Below, in pieces: positions 35,977 through 44,043 of a DNA stretch of 64,000 nucleotides. The notes beneath the pieces were generated by a model. The model saw nothing but the letters and a program-made list of their open reading frames with translations, ran no database searches and was not told the DNA's origin. The DNA comes from Hoeflea sp. (lineage in GTDB: Bacteria > Pseudomonadota > Alphaproteobacteria > Rhizobiales > Rhizobiaceae), in NCBI RefSeq assembly GCF_002733955.1, contig NZ_NVXQ01000021.1:1-64000 (forward strand), written 5' to 3'. Numbering within the stretch: the first letter of the stretch is position 1; each line of letters starts with the position of its first letter. A program made the position numbers and the translations under genes.

Positions 35977-36834
35977 ATGTCCAAGACTTCGAATGACATT
36001 GAAAGGAAAGCTGCCCTGACCGCAACGGGCGAGCGGCTGCGGGTTCTGCTGGTCGAAGATTCACGGATGTTCACCTCGGCGCTCAAGTTCAGGTTCGAGA
36101 CCGACCTGGGGGTCGATGTCGTGACCTGCAGCTCACTTGCGGAAATGAAACATGCGGCAAGCGATGCCGAACATGGCTTCTTCGTCGCCGTGACCGATCT
36201 CAACCTGCCTGATTCACCGCATTGCGAGGCGCTGGACTACGCGCTCGACATCGAGTTGCCGACGATCGTTTTCACCGGCAAGTTCGATTTCAACACGCGC
36301 GAGAGCATCCTCAAGAAGAATGTTCTGGATTACGTGATCAAGGATACCGACCGGGCGTTTGACGAGATTGTCTCGGCGGTCCGCCGGATCATCAGCAACC
36401 GCGATTTCCGGATTCTGGTGGTCGACGACACAAAGACCCAGCGCAGCATCCTTTCGGCCATGCTGCTGGCGCAGAAATTCGAGATTGTCGAAGCTGCCTC
36501 GGGGCAGGAGGCGCTGGAAGCGATCGCGGCAAATCCGGATATCAAGCTGGTGCTGACCGATTACCACATGGGGGACATGGACGGCTATCAGCTGACCCGC
36601 AAACTGCGCCGCGATTATTCCGACGACGTGCTGCGGATCATCGGTATTTCGAATTCCAATGACCCCGAACTCTCAGCCAGCTTCCTGAAAGCAGGCGCAA
36701 GTGACTTCATGTACCGGCCGTTCGTGCAGGAAGAGTTCCAGTGCCGGATCGCGCAGAACATCGGCATTCTGACCAAGATGGAAGCCTTGCGGAAAGCGGC
36801 CATACCGCTTGCTCCGATGGCGATGCCTGCCTGA
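35977..36834 (+). CDS. Double-receiver response regulator
   Basis: Encodes 285 residues, ATG after GGAG. It has the same architecture as the preceding gene and is clearly its paralogue (shared LDYVIKD, ITDY/LTDY blocks and FLKAGxxDFM). Here both phospho-acceptors are present: Asp74 (VTDLNLPDS) and Asp195 (LTDYHMGDMDG). No effector domain follows. The pair, separated by about 60 bases, likely arose by duplication and may be co-transcribed. Output is presumably through protein contacts. Confidence 0.88.
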   Translation: MSKTSNDIERKAALTATGERLRVLLVEDSRMFTSALKFRFETDLGVDVVTCSSLAEMKHAASDAEHGFFVAVTDLNLPDSPHCEALDYALDIELPTIVFTGKFDFNTRESILKKNVLDYVIKDTDRAFDEIVSAVRRIISNRDFRILVVDDTKTQRSILSAMLLAQKFEIVEAASGQEALEAIAANPDIKLVLTDYHMGDMDGYQLTRKLRRDYSDDVLRIIGISNSNDPELSASFLKAGASDFMYRPFVQEEFQCRIAQNIGILTKMEALRKAAIPLAPMAMPA

Positions 36835-36871
36835 GCCAGGCGTCACTCCGGTCCGACGTGCCGAACTGCGG

Positions 36872-37873
36872 TCAGGCCGCGGTCTGGTACTGCTTGCGCT
36901 CGGCGCGTTCCTGCTGCGGTGAGCGGCTGTAGAGTTCGCGATAGCATTTAGAAAAATGCGACGCCGAGACAAAACCACAGGCGACAGCCACCTCGACAAC
37001 CGGCATCGGCGACTGAATCAGCAGATGGCGCGCCCGGTCGAGACGGATCTCGAGATAATAGCGGGCCGGCGAACGGCCCATTTCCTGGCGGAACAAGCGC
37101 TCGATCTGGCGCCGTGACAGGCCGGCATCATCGGCAATCTCGATCAGCGACAGCGGTTCGGACAGATTGGCTTCCATCAGTTCGATGATCGAGAGCACCT
37201 TGGCGTTCTGCACGCCGAGACGCGCCCGCAACGGCAGCCGCTGGCGGTCATGGGCGTTGCGGACGCGGTCGGTGAGCGCCATTTCGCAGATGCGGTTGAC
37301 CAGCGTGTCGTCGTGATCCTCGCCAATCAGGCTGAGCATCATGTCGAGTGCTGCGGTGCCGCCGGCGCAAGTGTGGATGGAGCCATCGATCTCATAGAGA
37401 TCAGCATAGACATTGGCCTTGGGGAAAGCTTCGGCAAAGCCGGGAAGGTTTTCCCAGTGAATGGCGCAACGGCGCCCCGACAGGAGACCCGCCTGGGCGA
37501 GAATATGGGCGCCGGTGCACAATCCGCCGACAGCCACGCCGCGATTGTGTTCCTCGCGCAGCCAGGCCAGCACCGACTTGTTCTGGAAGCGCTCGACATT
37601 GGCGCCGGAGCAGACAAAGACCATGGTCGGCCGGTGCTCGCCCGACAGGCTGCGGCGCTCATCGGCCAGCGATGTGTTGACCGAAACCACGACCTGATTC
37701 GACGCCGTCACCGGTTCGCCATCATGCGAGGTCAGCCGCCATTTGTAGCAATCATAGCCCAGCATCCGGTTGGCCAGCCGCAAGGGCTCGATGGCCATCG
37801 AAAAAGCGATCATGGAAAAATCCGGAACCATGAAAAACACAATCGACCGCTTCGGTTTGTTCTGTGAGGCCAT
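36872..37873 (-). CDS. GlxA/GbdR-type AraC regulator with DJ-1/PfpI-like domain
   Basis: Encodes 333 residues from ATG 37873 (a TTG two codons upstream is less likely). Residues 1-200 form a class-I glutamine-amidotransferase-like fold (IVFFMVPDFSMIAFSMAIEP; the nucleophile-elbow region is GLCTGAHILAQAGLL, with Cys present). Residues 225-325 are an AraC double helix-turn-helix (LSLIEIADDAGLSRRQIERLF; VAVACGFVSASHFSKCYREL). The family includes GbdR, the glycine-betaine/dimethylglycine sensor of pseudomonads, as well as ArgR and CdhR. Given the betaine genes on both sides, GbdR-like sensing is plausible but not shown. Confidence 0.85.
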   Translation of the reverse strand: MASQNKPKRSIVFFMVPDFSMIAFSMAIEPLRLANRMLGYDCYKWRLTSHDGEPVTASNQVVVSVNTSLADERRSLSGEHRPTMVFVCSGANVERFQNKSVLAWLREEHNRGVAVGGLCTGAHILAQAGLLSGRRCAIHWENLPGFAEAFPKANVYADLYEIDGSIHTCAGGTAALDMMLSLIGEDHDDTLVNRICEMALTDRVRNAHDRQRLPLRARLGVQNAKVLSIIELMEANLSEPLSLIEIADDAGLSRRQIERLFRQEMGRSPARYYLEIRLDRARHLLIQSPMPVVEVAVACGFVSASHFSKCYRELYSRSPQQERAERKQYQTAA

Positions 37874-37924
37874 GCCCAAAATCCTGTGCGCGCCTCGCAG
37901 AGGCCCATGTCGCGATCAGGCCAT

Positions 37925-37964
37925 AAAAATCGCGCTTTGTCACGGGCGTGACAGCGGATTTTTT
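37925..37964 (-). terminator. Rho-independent terminator, possibly bidirectional
   Basis: TGTCAC (37938-37943) pairs with GTGACA (37948-37953), and the outer AAAAATC (37925-37931) pairs with GATTTTT (37957-37963). On the minus strand this ends in a T-run just after the DUF1127 gene. On the plus strand it also ends in TTTTTT. Confidence 0.72.
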
Positions 37965-37990
37965 CGCCCTGCGACATGGGCCAACAGGCT

Positions 37991-38179
37991 TCATTGGGCC
38001 GGGCTGCAGCATTGGGCCGGCTGGCCCAGGACGGTTGGCGCGTTTTCCCTGATTTCAGGCCAGCCAATGTCTCTTTGCAGCTCGATGGGAAGGTCCAGAA
38101 AGATCCTTTCCATCCGGGCGCGCTCGCGGCTCGCATGCAAGCGGCGGGCGTAGCGAACAAGGCTATAAATTCCAAACAT
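37991..38179 (-). CDS. Small DUF1127 protein
   Basis: Encodes 62 residues from ATG 38179, with a strong AGGAG eight bases upstream. The core RARMERIFLDLPIELQRDIGW matches DUF1127, where L..LP..L.RDIG is the hallmark. The C-terminal tail after it (about 20 residues, ending QCCSPAQ) is variable. DUF1127 proteins are small, basic and often RNA-linked or stress-induced; in rhizobia several affect phosphate/carbon or C-di-nucleotide responses. It is divergent from a LysR gene and followed by a terminator, so it may be that regulator's target. Confidence 0.78.
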   Translation of the reverse strand: MFGIYSLVRYARRLHASRERARMERIFLDLPIELQRDIGWPEIRENAPTVLGQPAQCCSPAQ

Positions 38180-38297
38180 CGTGGTGTCTCCTGTTTCGGC
38201 GTTGACCAGTCCTGCTGGATTGACAACAGCATCTCTCCGCTGCATGGTTCAATCAAACGAAATGAATTTACCGCTATGATCAACGGAATTGAATGAT

Positions 38298-39203
38298 ATG
38301 AACGCACCACTCAATCATCCGCTGCTGATGCTGGATCCGGATGTCCTGCGCAGTTTCGTCGCCATCGCCGAGACCGGCAGCTTCACGGCTGCGGCAACGC
38401 GGATCTATCGGACGCCATCGGCGGTCTCGATGCAGATCAAGCGGCTTGAAGAGCAACTGGGCGTGTCGGTGTTCTTGCGGGATGCGCGCAATGTCTCGCT
38501 GACCCATGATGGAGAGGTGCTGCTGGGCTATGCGCGGCGGCTGATCGCGCTGAACCGGGAAGCGATTTCGCGGTTTGTCACCTCCGAAGTCTCCGGCGTG
38601 GTGCGGATCGGGTCTCCATCCGATTATGGTGAAGCGGTGCTGCCGGGTGTGCTCAAGCTGTTTGCGAAATCGCACCCTTCGGTGGTTGTCGATGTGGTGG
38701 TCGACCAATCCTCCAACCTGATGAAGCGGTTTGCGTCAGGCCATATCGACATCGCGCTGGTCAGCTGCATGAAGAACCACACGCCGGAGCCGGGAGAGGT
38801 GGTGATGACCGATGACATCGTCTGGGCCGGCGCCAAGGGCGGGCAGGCGTGCCTGATGGATCCGGTGCCGGTTTCGATGTGGGACGAGGGCTGTGTCTGG
38901 CGCGAAAGTGCGTTGTCGGCGCTTGAGCGCGTTGGACGTTCCTACCGGGTGGCGTTCATGACCTCGCACATGGCCGGGCAGCGGGCGGCGATCCTGGCTG
39001 ATCTGGCGATCGCGCCGCTGGGGCGCAGCTTCGTCGGTCCCGACGTCCAGATCCTGGATGAGGATTGCGGGTTGCCAGCGCCGGGGCAGTACCAGCTGCT
39101 GCTCAAGGTCGCGGCTGACCCTTCGCCCCAAGTGTGCGCGCTGAGCGACCATTTCCGCGCCTGTTTCGAGCGCTTTGGCGAGACCGGGAAGTTCGACATC
39201 TAG
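38298..39203 (+). CDS. LysR-family transcriptional regulator
   Basis: Encodes 301 residues from ATG 38298 (a TTG three codons upstream is possible). The winged HTH at about residues 12-70 reads VLRSFVAIAETGSFTAAATR then AVSMQIKRLEEQLG. The effector-binding domain follows from about 95 (GVVRIGSPSDYGEAVLPGVL). It is divergent from the DUF1127 gene, an arrangement frequent in Rhizobiales, suggesting it controls that small gene from the shared 118-base promoter. The ligand is unknown. Confidence 0.9.
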   Translation: MNAPLNHPLLMLDPDVLRSFVAIAETGSFTAAATRIYRTPSAVSMQIKRLEEQLGVSVFLRDARNVSLTHDGEVLLGYARRLIALNREAISRFVTSEVSGVVRIGSPSDYGEAVLPGVLKLFAKSHPSVVVDVVVDQSSNLMKRFASGHIDIALVSCMKNHTPEPGEVVMTDDIVWAGAKGGQACLMDPVPVSMWDEGCVWRESALSALERVGRSYRVAFMTSHMAGQRAAILADLAIAPLGRSFVGPDVQILDEDCGLPAPGQYQLLLKVAADPSPQVCALSDHFRACFERFGETGKFDI

Positions 39204-39337
39204 GTCCGGATTTCCTGGTGCGTGGCGTGACGAGATGAATGCCGGCTGAACATGGCGTTCAGCACCGGGCCACATGTGACCGGTTAGCTTGCGGATACCG
39301 GCGCAGTTGAGGAGCGCCTCAAAGGGGAGAAACGATC

Positions 39338-39703
39338 ATGAACGCATCCATCCAGATCATCGCAGCACTTGCTGCAGCCACTCTCGCCGCAACGGCGGTT
39401 CCAGCACTGTCTTCGGCCTTCACCGCCGGCACCATCACCGCCATCGCACCTGATGACGCGCTCAACATCCGCAAATGGCCTTCGGCGCAATCGAAGATCA
39501 TTGACGCCTATGAGCTTGATGAGAGCATCAGCATGACCGGGCGCTGCAAGAACATCGTCACCAATGTCTCGTTCCGGATCGATGGCTATGAAAGCACCGG
39601 CTGGAAATATGCGCAGATGAAGAAGGCCTACGTCTGGTGCCAGGTGATGACCAATGATGCCGAACTTGGCTGGGCGCGCGGCAAGTATATCTGGCCGGAA
39701 TAA
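39338..39703 (+). CDS. Secreted SH3-like domain protein
   Basis: Encodes 121 residues, ATG after AAAGGGGAG. The signal peptide is about residues 1-27. The mature chain begins with a bacterial SH3-type motif, ALNIRKWPSAQSKIIDAYEL (LNxRxxPS...), typical of SH3b domains that bind peptidoglycan or envelope proteins, and ends GWARGKYIW, the usual closing strand. Two cysteines (in GRCKN and VWCQV) may be bonded. Likely periplasmic; role unknown. Confidence 0.8.
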   Translation: MNASIQIIAALAAATLAATAVPALSSAFTAGTITAIAPDDALNIRKWPSAQSKIIDAYELDESISMTGRCKNIVTNVSFRIDGYESTGWKYAQMKKAYVWCQVMTNDAELGWARGKYIWPE

Positions 39704-39734
39704 GACCCCATAAGTTGTCGCCGCGCTGCGGGGT

Positions 39735-40910
39735 TCAAACCCCGGGGCTGGCCTTTCTCATGCGCCCGAGCGCCAGATGCGTGGCAATGGCTGCGGCGTA
39801 GCTGATGATTAGAAACAGCGGAAGGCCGAGGCCGCTGCCCAAGGTCAGGATCGCAAGGGCCATGGGGGTGCCTAGGCCATTGCCGATATTGCCCATCTGC
39901 GCCAGCCCGCCATTGGCGAGCGCCCGCTCGGGCAGACCGGGATTGAGCTGGGGGACAGCTGCAAAGCTGGCGCCCTGGACAAGCCCAAGGCTTGCAAACA
40001 AGGCGATTGCGAGCCATGCGCTGACGCCGAGCGCGATCAGGGCCAGGGCCAGGCAGATGGCGAGCGCGAACCCGATGAGGATAACCTGAACGGCCTGCAG
40101 GCGGCGGAGCAGCCAGGTTCCAAGCGTCAGCGACGAGGCAATGCTGGCAAGCGGCATTGCGGCCGTGACCATGGCGCGCTGCGATGGATCGACCATCGCG
40201 GGCAGGATCGCCAGCAACGAGACGAATGTGAGAGTGTAAAACAGCCAGCCCAGAGCCGGTGCCGCAATGAAGGGGGACGCGTAAACGGTGAGGTGGCGCC
40301 GCGCGATCTCTCCCAGAGATGGCCAGGCGGGCGCTGCGGTGCGGTCGTAAGTTGGCAGAACAAGGCTCACCAGCAGCGCAAAGCCGGCCATGTAGAAAGC
40401 GTGAAGAAACGCCAGTGAACCCAGCCCATGGGCGTCAACCAGCGGAGGTGCTGCGATAGCGACCACCGCAAACGCCACGCCGAAAAAAGTGCCCCAAAGT
40501 GTGAGAGCCGCGCCCTGGTGACGCTGGGTGGCAAACTGGGAAATCAGGGTCGGCGCCGAGACCACGATCGCGAGATGAGACAGCCCTTCGAAAAAACGGC
40601 TCAGCATCATCATTTCGAAACCGGGTATTGTCGATTGCCAGGCGGAAATCAGCGCACCAAGGCTCAGGCCGATGATCAGCAGCCTGCGCAAGCCGATCTG
40701 GATGGCGATGACGCCTGCAACCAGACCCAGCGCCATGCCGACAAACGAGATCAGCGACACCAGGTAACCGGATGCTGCGCCGGTCTGGCCGTAATGGGCC
40801 TGCAATTCGGGAAAGATGACCACGATCTTGGCGAATTGCGCCGCGGCCCCGAGGCCGGCGGCCCACAGGGCAAGGACCAGAAACAGCGGTGATCGGATCA
40901 AGGAAGACAC
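39735..40910 (-). CDS. MFS transporter
   Basis: Encodes 391 residues from a GTG. Twelve hydrophobic segments are evident, with the central cytoplasmic loop around residue 190 (PTYDRTAAPAWPSLGEI). The MFS motif between segments 2 and 3 is relaxed (IAIQIGLRRLLIIGLSLGAL). It starts 45 bases after the RACo-like gene stop on the same strand, so it may belong to the methyl-transfer operon and export or import a substrate or product such as a methylated amine. The substrate cannot be deduced. Confidence 0.83.
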   Translation of the reverse strand: MSSLIRSPLFLVLALWAAGLGAAAQFAKIVVIFPELQAHYGQTGAASGYLVSLISFVGMALGLVAGVIAIQIGLRRLLIIGLSLGALISAWQSTIPGFEMMMLSRFFEGLSHLAIVVSAPTLISQFATQRHQGAALTLWGTFFGVAFAVVAIAAPPLVDAHGLGSLAFLHAFYMAGFALLVSLVLPTYDRTAAPAWPSLGEIARRHLTVYASPFIAAPALGWLFYTLTFVSLLAILPAMVDPSQRAMVTAAMPLASIASSLTLGTWLLRRLQAVQVILIGFALAICLALALIALGVSAWLAIALFASLGLVQGASFAAVPQLNPGLPERALANGGLAQMGNIGNGLGTPMALAILTLGSGLGLPLFLIISYAAAIATHLALGRMRKASPGV

Positions 40911-40955
40911 TCCAAAGGGCCTAGACCCAAGTCCGATTCGGGTAAAGCCTGTTTG

Positions 40956-42995
40956 TCAGCCGCGGTTGCGCCGTCCGCCGCGCCGCCGTCCGGCGCCGGG
41001 TTCGATGCCGTCGGCGGCATCGGTGTCCTTGGAGCGTTCGGGCAGCTTGACCACTTCGGTGAGCCTCGGGAAGGCGTCGATCTTGTTGGGGAAGGCCATG
41101 GCGTTGACGAAATGCTCCTGGAATTTCGGTTCCAGCGCGGTTTCGATCTTCTCGATGCGGGTGACCGTCTGTTCGATCTCGCGACGGTGAGCGCGGTTGA
41201 GCAGCGCCATGCGGGCACCGGTGCCCGCGGCATTGCCGACCGCCTTGACCTTCTCCAGATCGCAATCGGGCACGAGCCCGAGCACGAGCGCGTATTTCGG
41301 GTCGATGAAGGAGCCGAAGGCACCGGCCAGTCCGATGCGGTCGACATGGTCGATGTTCTGCTTGTCCATCAACAGTTTGACGCCGGCATAGAGTGCTGCC
41401 TTGGCGAGCTGGATGGCGCGGACATCGGTCTGGGTGACCATCAGCTTCTGTTCGCCGTCGCGCAGCATATAGGAGAATGTGCGGCCATTGGTGGTGATGC
41501 GCGGGCTGCGGGCAGCCAGGTCGCCATTGATGACGCCGTCTTCGGTGATGATGCCGGCGAGATACATCTCGGCGATGATCTCGATGATGCCGGAGCCACA
41601 AACGCCGGTGACGCCGACTTTCTTCGCGGCTTCATCAAAACCGGGTTCATCGGACCATTGCTCAATGCCGATAACACGGTAGCGCGGCTCAAGCGTTTCC
41701 GGGTCGATGCGGATGCGTTCGATAGCGCCGGGGGCTGCACGCTGGCCGCAGGATATTTCAGCGCCCTCGAAGGCCGGGCCGGTGGGCGAGGAGGCGGCCA
41801 CCGTGCGGGTGGCATTGCCGAGCACGATTTCGGCATTGGTGCCGACATCGACCAGCAGCATCATCTCGTCCTGGCGGTGCGGGCCTTCGGTGAGCGTGGC
41901 GGCCGCAGCATCGGCGCCGACATGGCCGGCAATGCAGGGCAGCATGTAGACCCGGGCGCCGGGGTTGAGCGGCAGATCGATCTCGGAGGATTTGACGTTG
42001 ACCGCGCCGGAAACGGCCAGCGCAAATGGTGCGCCGCCGAGTTCGGTCGGGTCGATGCCGAGGAACAGGTGGTGCATGATCGGGTTGCCGACAAAGACGG
42101 CGTCGAGAATGTCGCTGCGCTCGATCTCGCCCTGGGCGCAGACCTTGTCGATCAGCCCGTTGATGGCTTCGCGCACGGCCTTTGTCATGCCTTCGCGGCC
42201 TTCGGGGTTCATCATCACGTAGGAGACGCGGCTCATCAGATCCTCGCCGAAGCGGATCTGCGGGTTCGACGTGCCGGAAGAGGCCAGCGTGCGACCCGAG
42301 AGAAGCGACGACAGGTGCATGGCGATGGTGGTGGAGCCAATATCGCAGGCGATGCCATAGGCTTCGTTCTTGAGGCCGGGATAAAGAGCAACCAGCGTTG
42401 CGGGCCCGCCTTCGACCGGCTCGTGGACCGCGGCGGTGACTTTCCAGTCGCCCGCGCGCAGGATCTTCTGGACTTCTCCAAGCAGATAGGTGTCGATTGC
42501 GAGGTGCTTGAATCCCCAGTCGGCCTCGACCGCTGCCAGCAGCCGGTCGAGATCGCCGAGCGGCTTGTGCATGTCGGGCTCCTCGACCTCGACATAACAC
42601 ATCTGCACCGCCGGGTTGCGCTCGATCAGGCGACCATCGGAATCCTTGCGCACAACTTGCGCGTTGACCACGGCGTCCTGCGGGATGTCGATGACGAGAT
42701 CGCCGAGGATCTTCGCCGAGCAGGACAGCCTGCGGCCGGCTTTCAGGTCGCGTTTTTCTGCGTAGCGTACCTCGTTGCCGCCGAAGGGCGAGATGTGCTC
42801 GTTGGAGGAGGTGATGCCGTGCTTGGCAAACACGCCTTCCTGCACGTCAACCTGGCAGCGTCCGCAGATGCCACGGCCGCCGCAGACGCTTTCCACATGC
42901 ACGCCCAGTTGCCGTGCGGCTTCGAGAACAGGCGTGTCGGTGGCAAAGCGTCCGCGCTTTCCCGACGGCATGAACAGGACAAGGTGTTCGGTCAT
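40956..42995 (-). CDS. RACo/RamA-like reductive activator of corrinoid proteins
   Basis: Encodes 679 residues; start ATG 42995 is 8 bases after the upstream stop. It reduces inactive cob(II)alamin in a corrinoid protein to cob(I)alamin using ATP. The N-terminal 2Fe-2S ferredoxin has Cys38, 44, 47 and 92 (ESVCGGRGICGRC, RRLSCS). The middle and C-terminal parts form the ASKHA ATPase fold of DUF4445/RACo: GIACDIGSTTIAMHL at about 210-225, LLVDVGTNAEIVLG, and GVCGSGIIEIIAEM. The last 14 residues are Arg/Gly-rich (GAGRRRGGRRNRG), like other proteins of this cluster. It should serve the corrinoid protein at 48657. Confidence 0.9.
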   Translation of the reverse strand: MTEHLVLFMPSGKRGRFATDTPVLEAARQLGVHVESVCGGRGICGRCQVDVQEGVFAKHGITSSNEHISPFGGNEVRYAEKRDLKAGRRLSCSAKILGDLVIDIPQDAVVNAQVVRKDSDGRLIERNPAVQMCYVEVEEPDMHKPLGDLDRLLAAVEADWGFKHLAIDTYLLGEVQKILRAGDWKVTAAVHEPVEGGPATLVALYPGLKNEAYGIACDIGSTTIAMHLSSLLSGRTLASSGTSNPQIRFGEDLMSRVSYVMMNPEGREGMTKAVREAINGLIDKVCAQGEIERSDILDAVFVGNPIMHHLFLGIDPTELGGAPFALAVSGAVNVKSSEIDLPLNPGARVYMLPCIAGHVGADAAAATLTEGPHRQDEMMLLVDVGTNAEIVLGNATRTVAASSPTGPAFEGAEISCGQRAAPGAIERIRIDPETLEPRYRVIGIEQWSDEPGFDEAAKKVGVTGVCGSGIIEIIAEMYLAGIITEDGVINGDLAARSPRITTNGRTFSYMLRDGEQKLMVTQTDVRAIQLAKAALYAGVKLLMDKQNIDHVDRIGLAGAFGSFIDPKYALVLGLVPDCDLEKVKAVGNAAGTGARMALLNRAHRREIEQTVTRIEKIETALEPKFQEHFVNAMAFPNKIDAFPRLTEVVKLPERSKDTDAADGIEPGAGRRRGGRRNRG

Positions 42996-43002
42996 TATGA
43001 GG

Positions 43003-43965
43003 TCACGCTCCCCCGGAGCGGCCGGCGCGTCCGCCGCGGCGGCGGCCACCGCCATCGCCTGAAGGTGCGGTGGATTGCGGGGCAGGGGCGGATCCGGCCA
43101 CGTTCGGCTGGTAGTCCTTGTAGGTCTTGATCCAGGTCATGCAGTTCGGGTCGGTGCCGTTGAGCACATTGGCTGCGCGAACGGCTTCCATTTCCTGCGG
43201 ACGGCAGGGGTTCATGATCGCCGATGTCATGCCGGCGCCGATGACCATCGGGATGAAGCCGGCATTGATGCCGTGGCGGTGCGGGATGCCGAATGAGATG
43301 TTGGAGAGGCCGCAGGTGGTGTTGACCTTGAGCTCGTTGCGCAGCCGATGCAGCAAGGCAAAAACCTGCTTGCCGGCGGTGCCCATGGCGCCGATCGGCA
43401 TGACCAGCGGATCGACAACGATGTCGTGCGGCTTGATACCGTAATCGGCAGCATGCTCGACGATCTTCTTGGCAACGGCGAAGCGGACGTCGGGATCTTC
43501 GGAAATACCGGTCTCGTCGTTGGAAATGGCGACCACCGGCACGTCGTATTTCTTGCACAGCGGCAGGATGGCTTCGAGCTTTTCCAGCTCGCCGGTGACC
43601 GAGTTGACCAGCGGACGACCCTTGGCGACCTTGAGCGCTGCTTCAATGGCTGCCGACACCGAGCTGTCGATGGACAGCGGCACGTCGACCAGACCCTGGA
43701 CGATTTCCAGTGTCTTGACCAGAAGGCCGGGCTCGGTCTCGTTGGGATTGACCGAGGTGACGCCAGCATTGACGTCGAGCATGGTGGCGCCGGCGGCAAC
43801 CTGTTCCAGGGCATCCTTGATCACGGTGTCGAAATTGCCTTCGACCATCTCGGCGGCGAGCTTCTTGCGGCCGGTCGGATTGATGCGTTCGCCGATCACG
43901 CAGAAGGGCTGATCAAAACCGATGATCACTTCTTTGGTGGCGGAGGCGACGATGGTACGGGTCAT
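43003..43965 (-). CDS. Methyltetrahydrofolate:corrinoid methyltransferase (MtgA/AcsE-like)
   Basis: Encodes 320 residues, ATG 43965 after AAGGACC. The pterin-binding TIM barrel: FCVIGERINPTGRKKL at the N-terminus, ATMLDVNAG near 60, PLSIDSSVSAAIEAAL, and NTTCGLSNISFGIP towards the C-terminus are the standard folate-site blocks shared with MetH, AcsE and MtgA. It would move the methyl group from the corrinoid protein to tetrahydrofolate. The last 20 residues (GGGRRRGGRAGRSGGA) form an Arg/Gly tail absent from classical MtgA. It is translationally close to the RACo-like gene and has its own palindromic operator. Confidence 0.88.
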   Translation of the reverse strand: MTRTIVASATKEVIIGFDQPFCVIGERINPTGRKKLAAEMVEGNFDTVIKDALEQVAAGATMLDVNAGVTSVNPNETEPGLLVKTLEIVQGLVDVPLSIDSSVSAAIEAALKVAKGRPLVNSVTGELEKLEAILPLCKKYDVPVVAISNDETGISEDPDVRFAVAKKIVEHAADYGIKPHDIVVDPLVMPIGAMGTAGKQVFALLHRLRNELKVNTTCGLSNISFGIPHRHGINAGFIPMVIGAGMTSAIMNPCRPQEMEAVRAANVLNGTDPNCMTWIKTYKDYQPNVAGSAPAPQSTAPSGDGGGRRRGGRAGRSGGA

Positions 43966-43987
43966 GTTCGGTCCTTGCAGTGAAGAC

Positions 43988-44003
43988 ATAAAGATTTGTT
44001 TAT
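43988..44003. promoter_or_regulatory. ATAAAGAT-type palindrome before the methyltransferase/RACo operon
   Basis: Reads ATAAAGATTTGTTTAT on the plus strand, 23-38 bases upstream of the methyltransferase ATG on the minus strand. With flanks (ACATAAAGATTTGTTTATATC) it resembles the element before the Bmt gene at 53166-53181. A regulator of methionine/one-carbon genes such as ArsR-type SahR is a candidate, from memory of such motifs in Rhizobiales. Confidence 0.55.
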
Positions 44004-44043
44004 ATCATTATAGCGGTTCGGCGGTGAGTGCAAGCCTCCGGGC

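Noticed and set aside
40953-43130. A 725-codon plus-strand open frame
   Set aside because: Antisense shadow of the RACo-like gene, whose ferredoxin cysteines and ATPase motifs leave no doubt about the coding strand.
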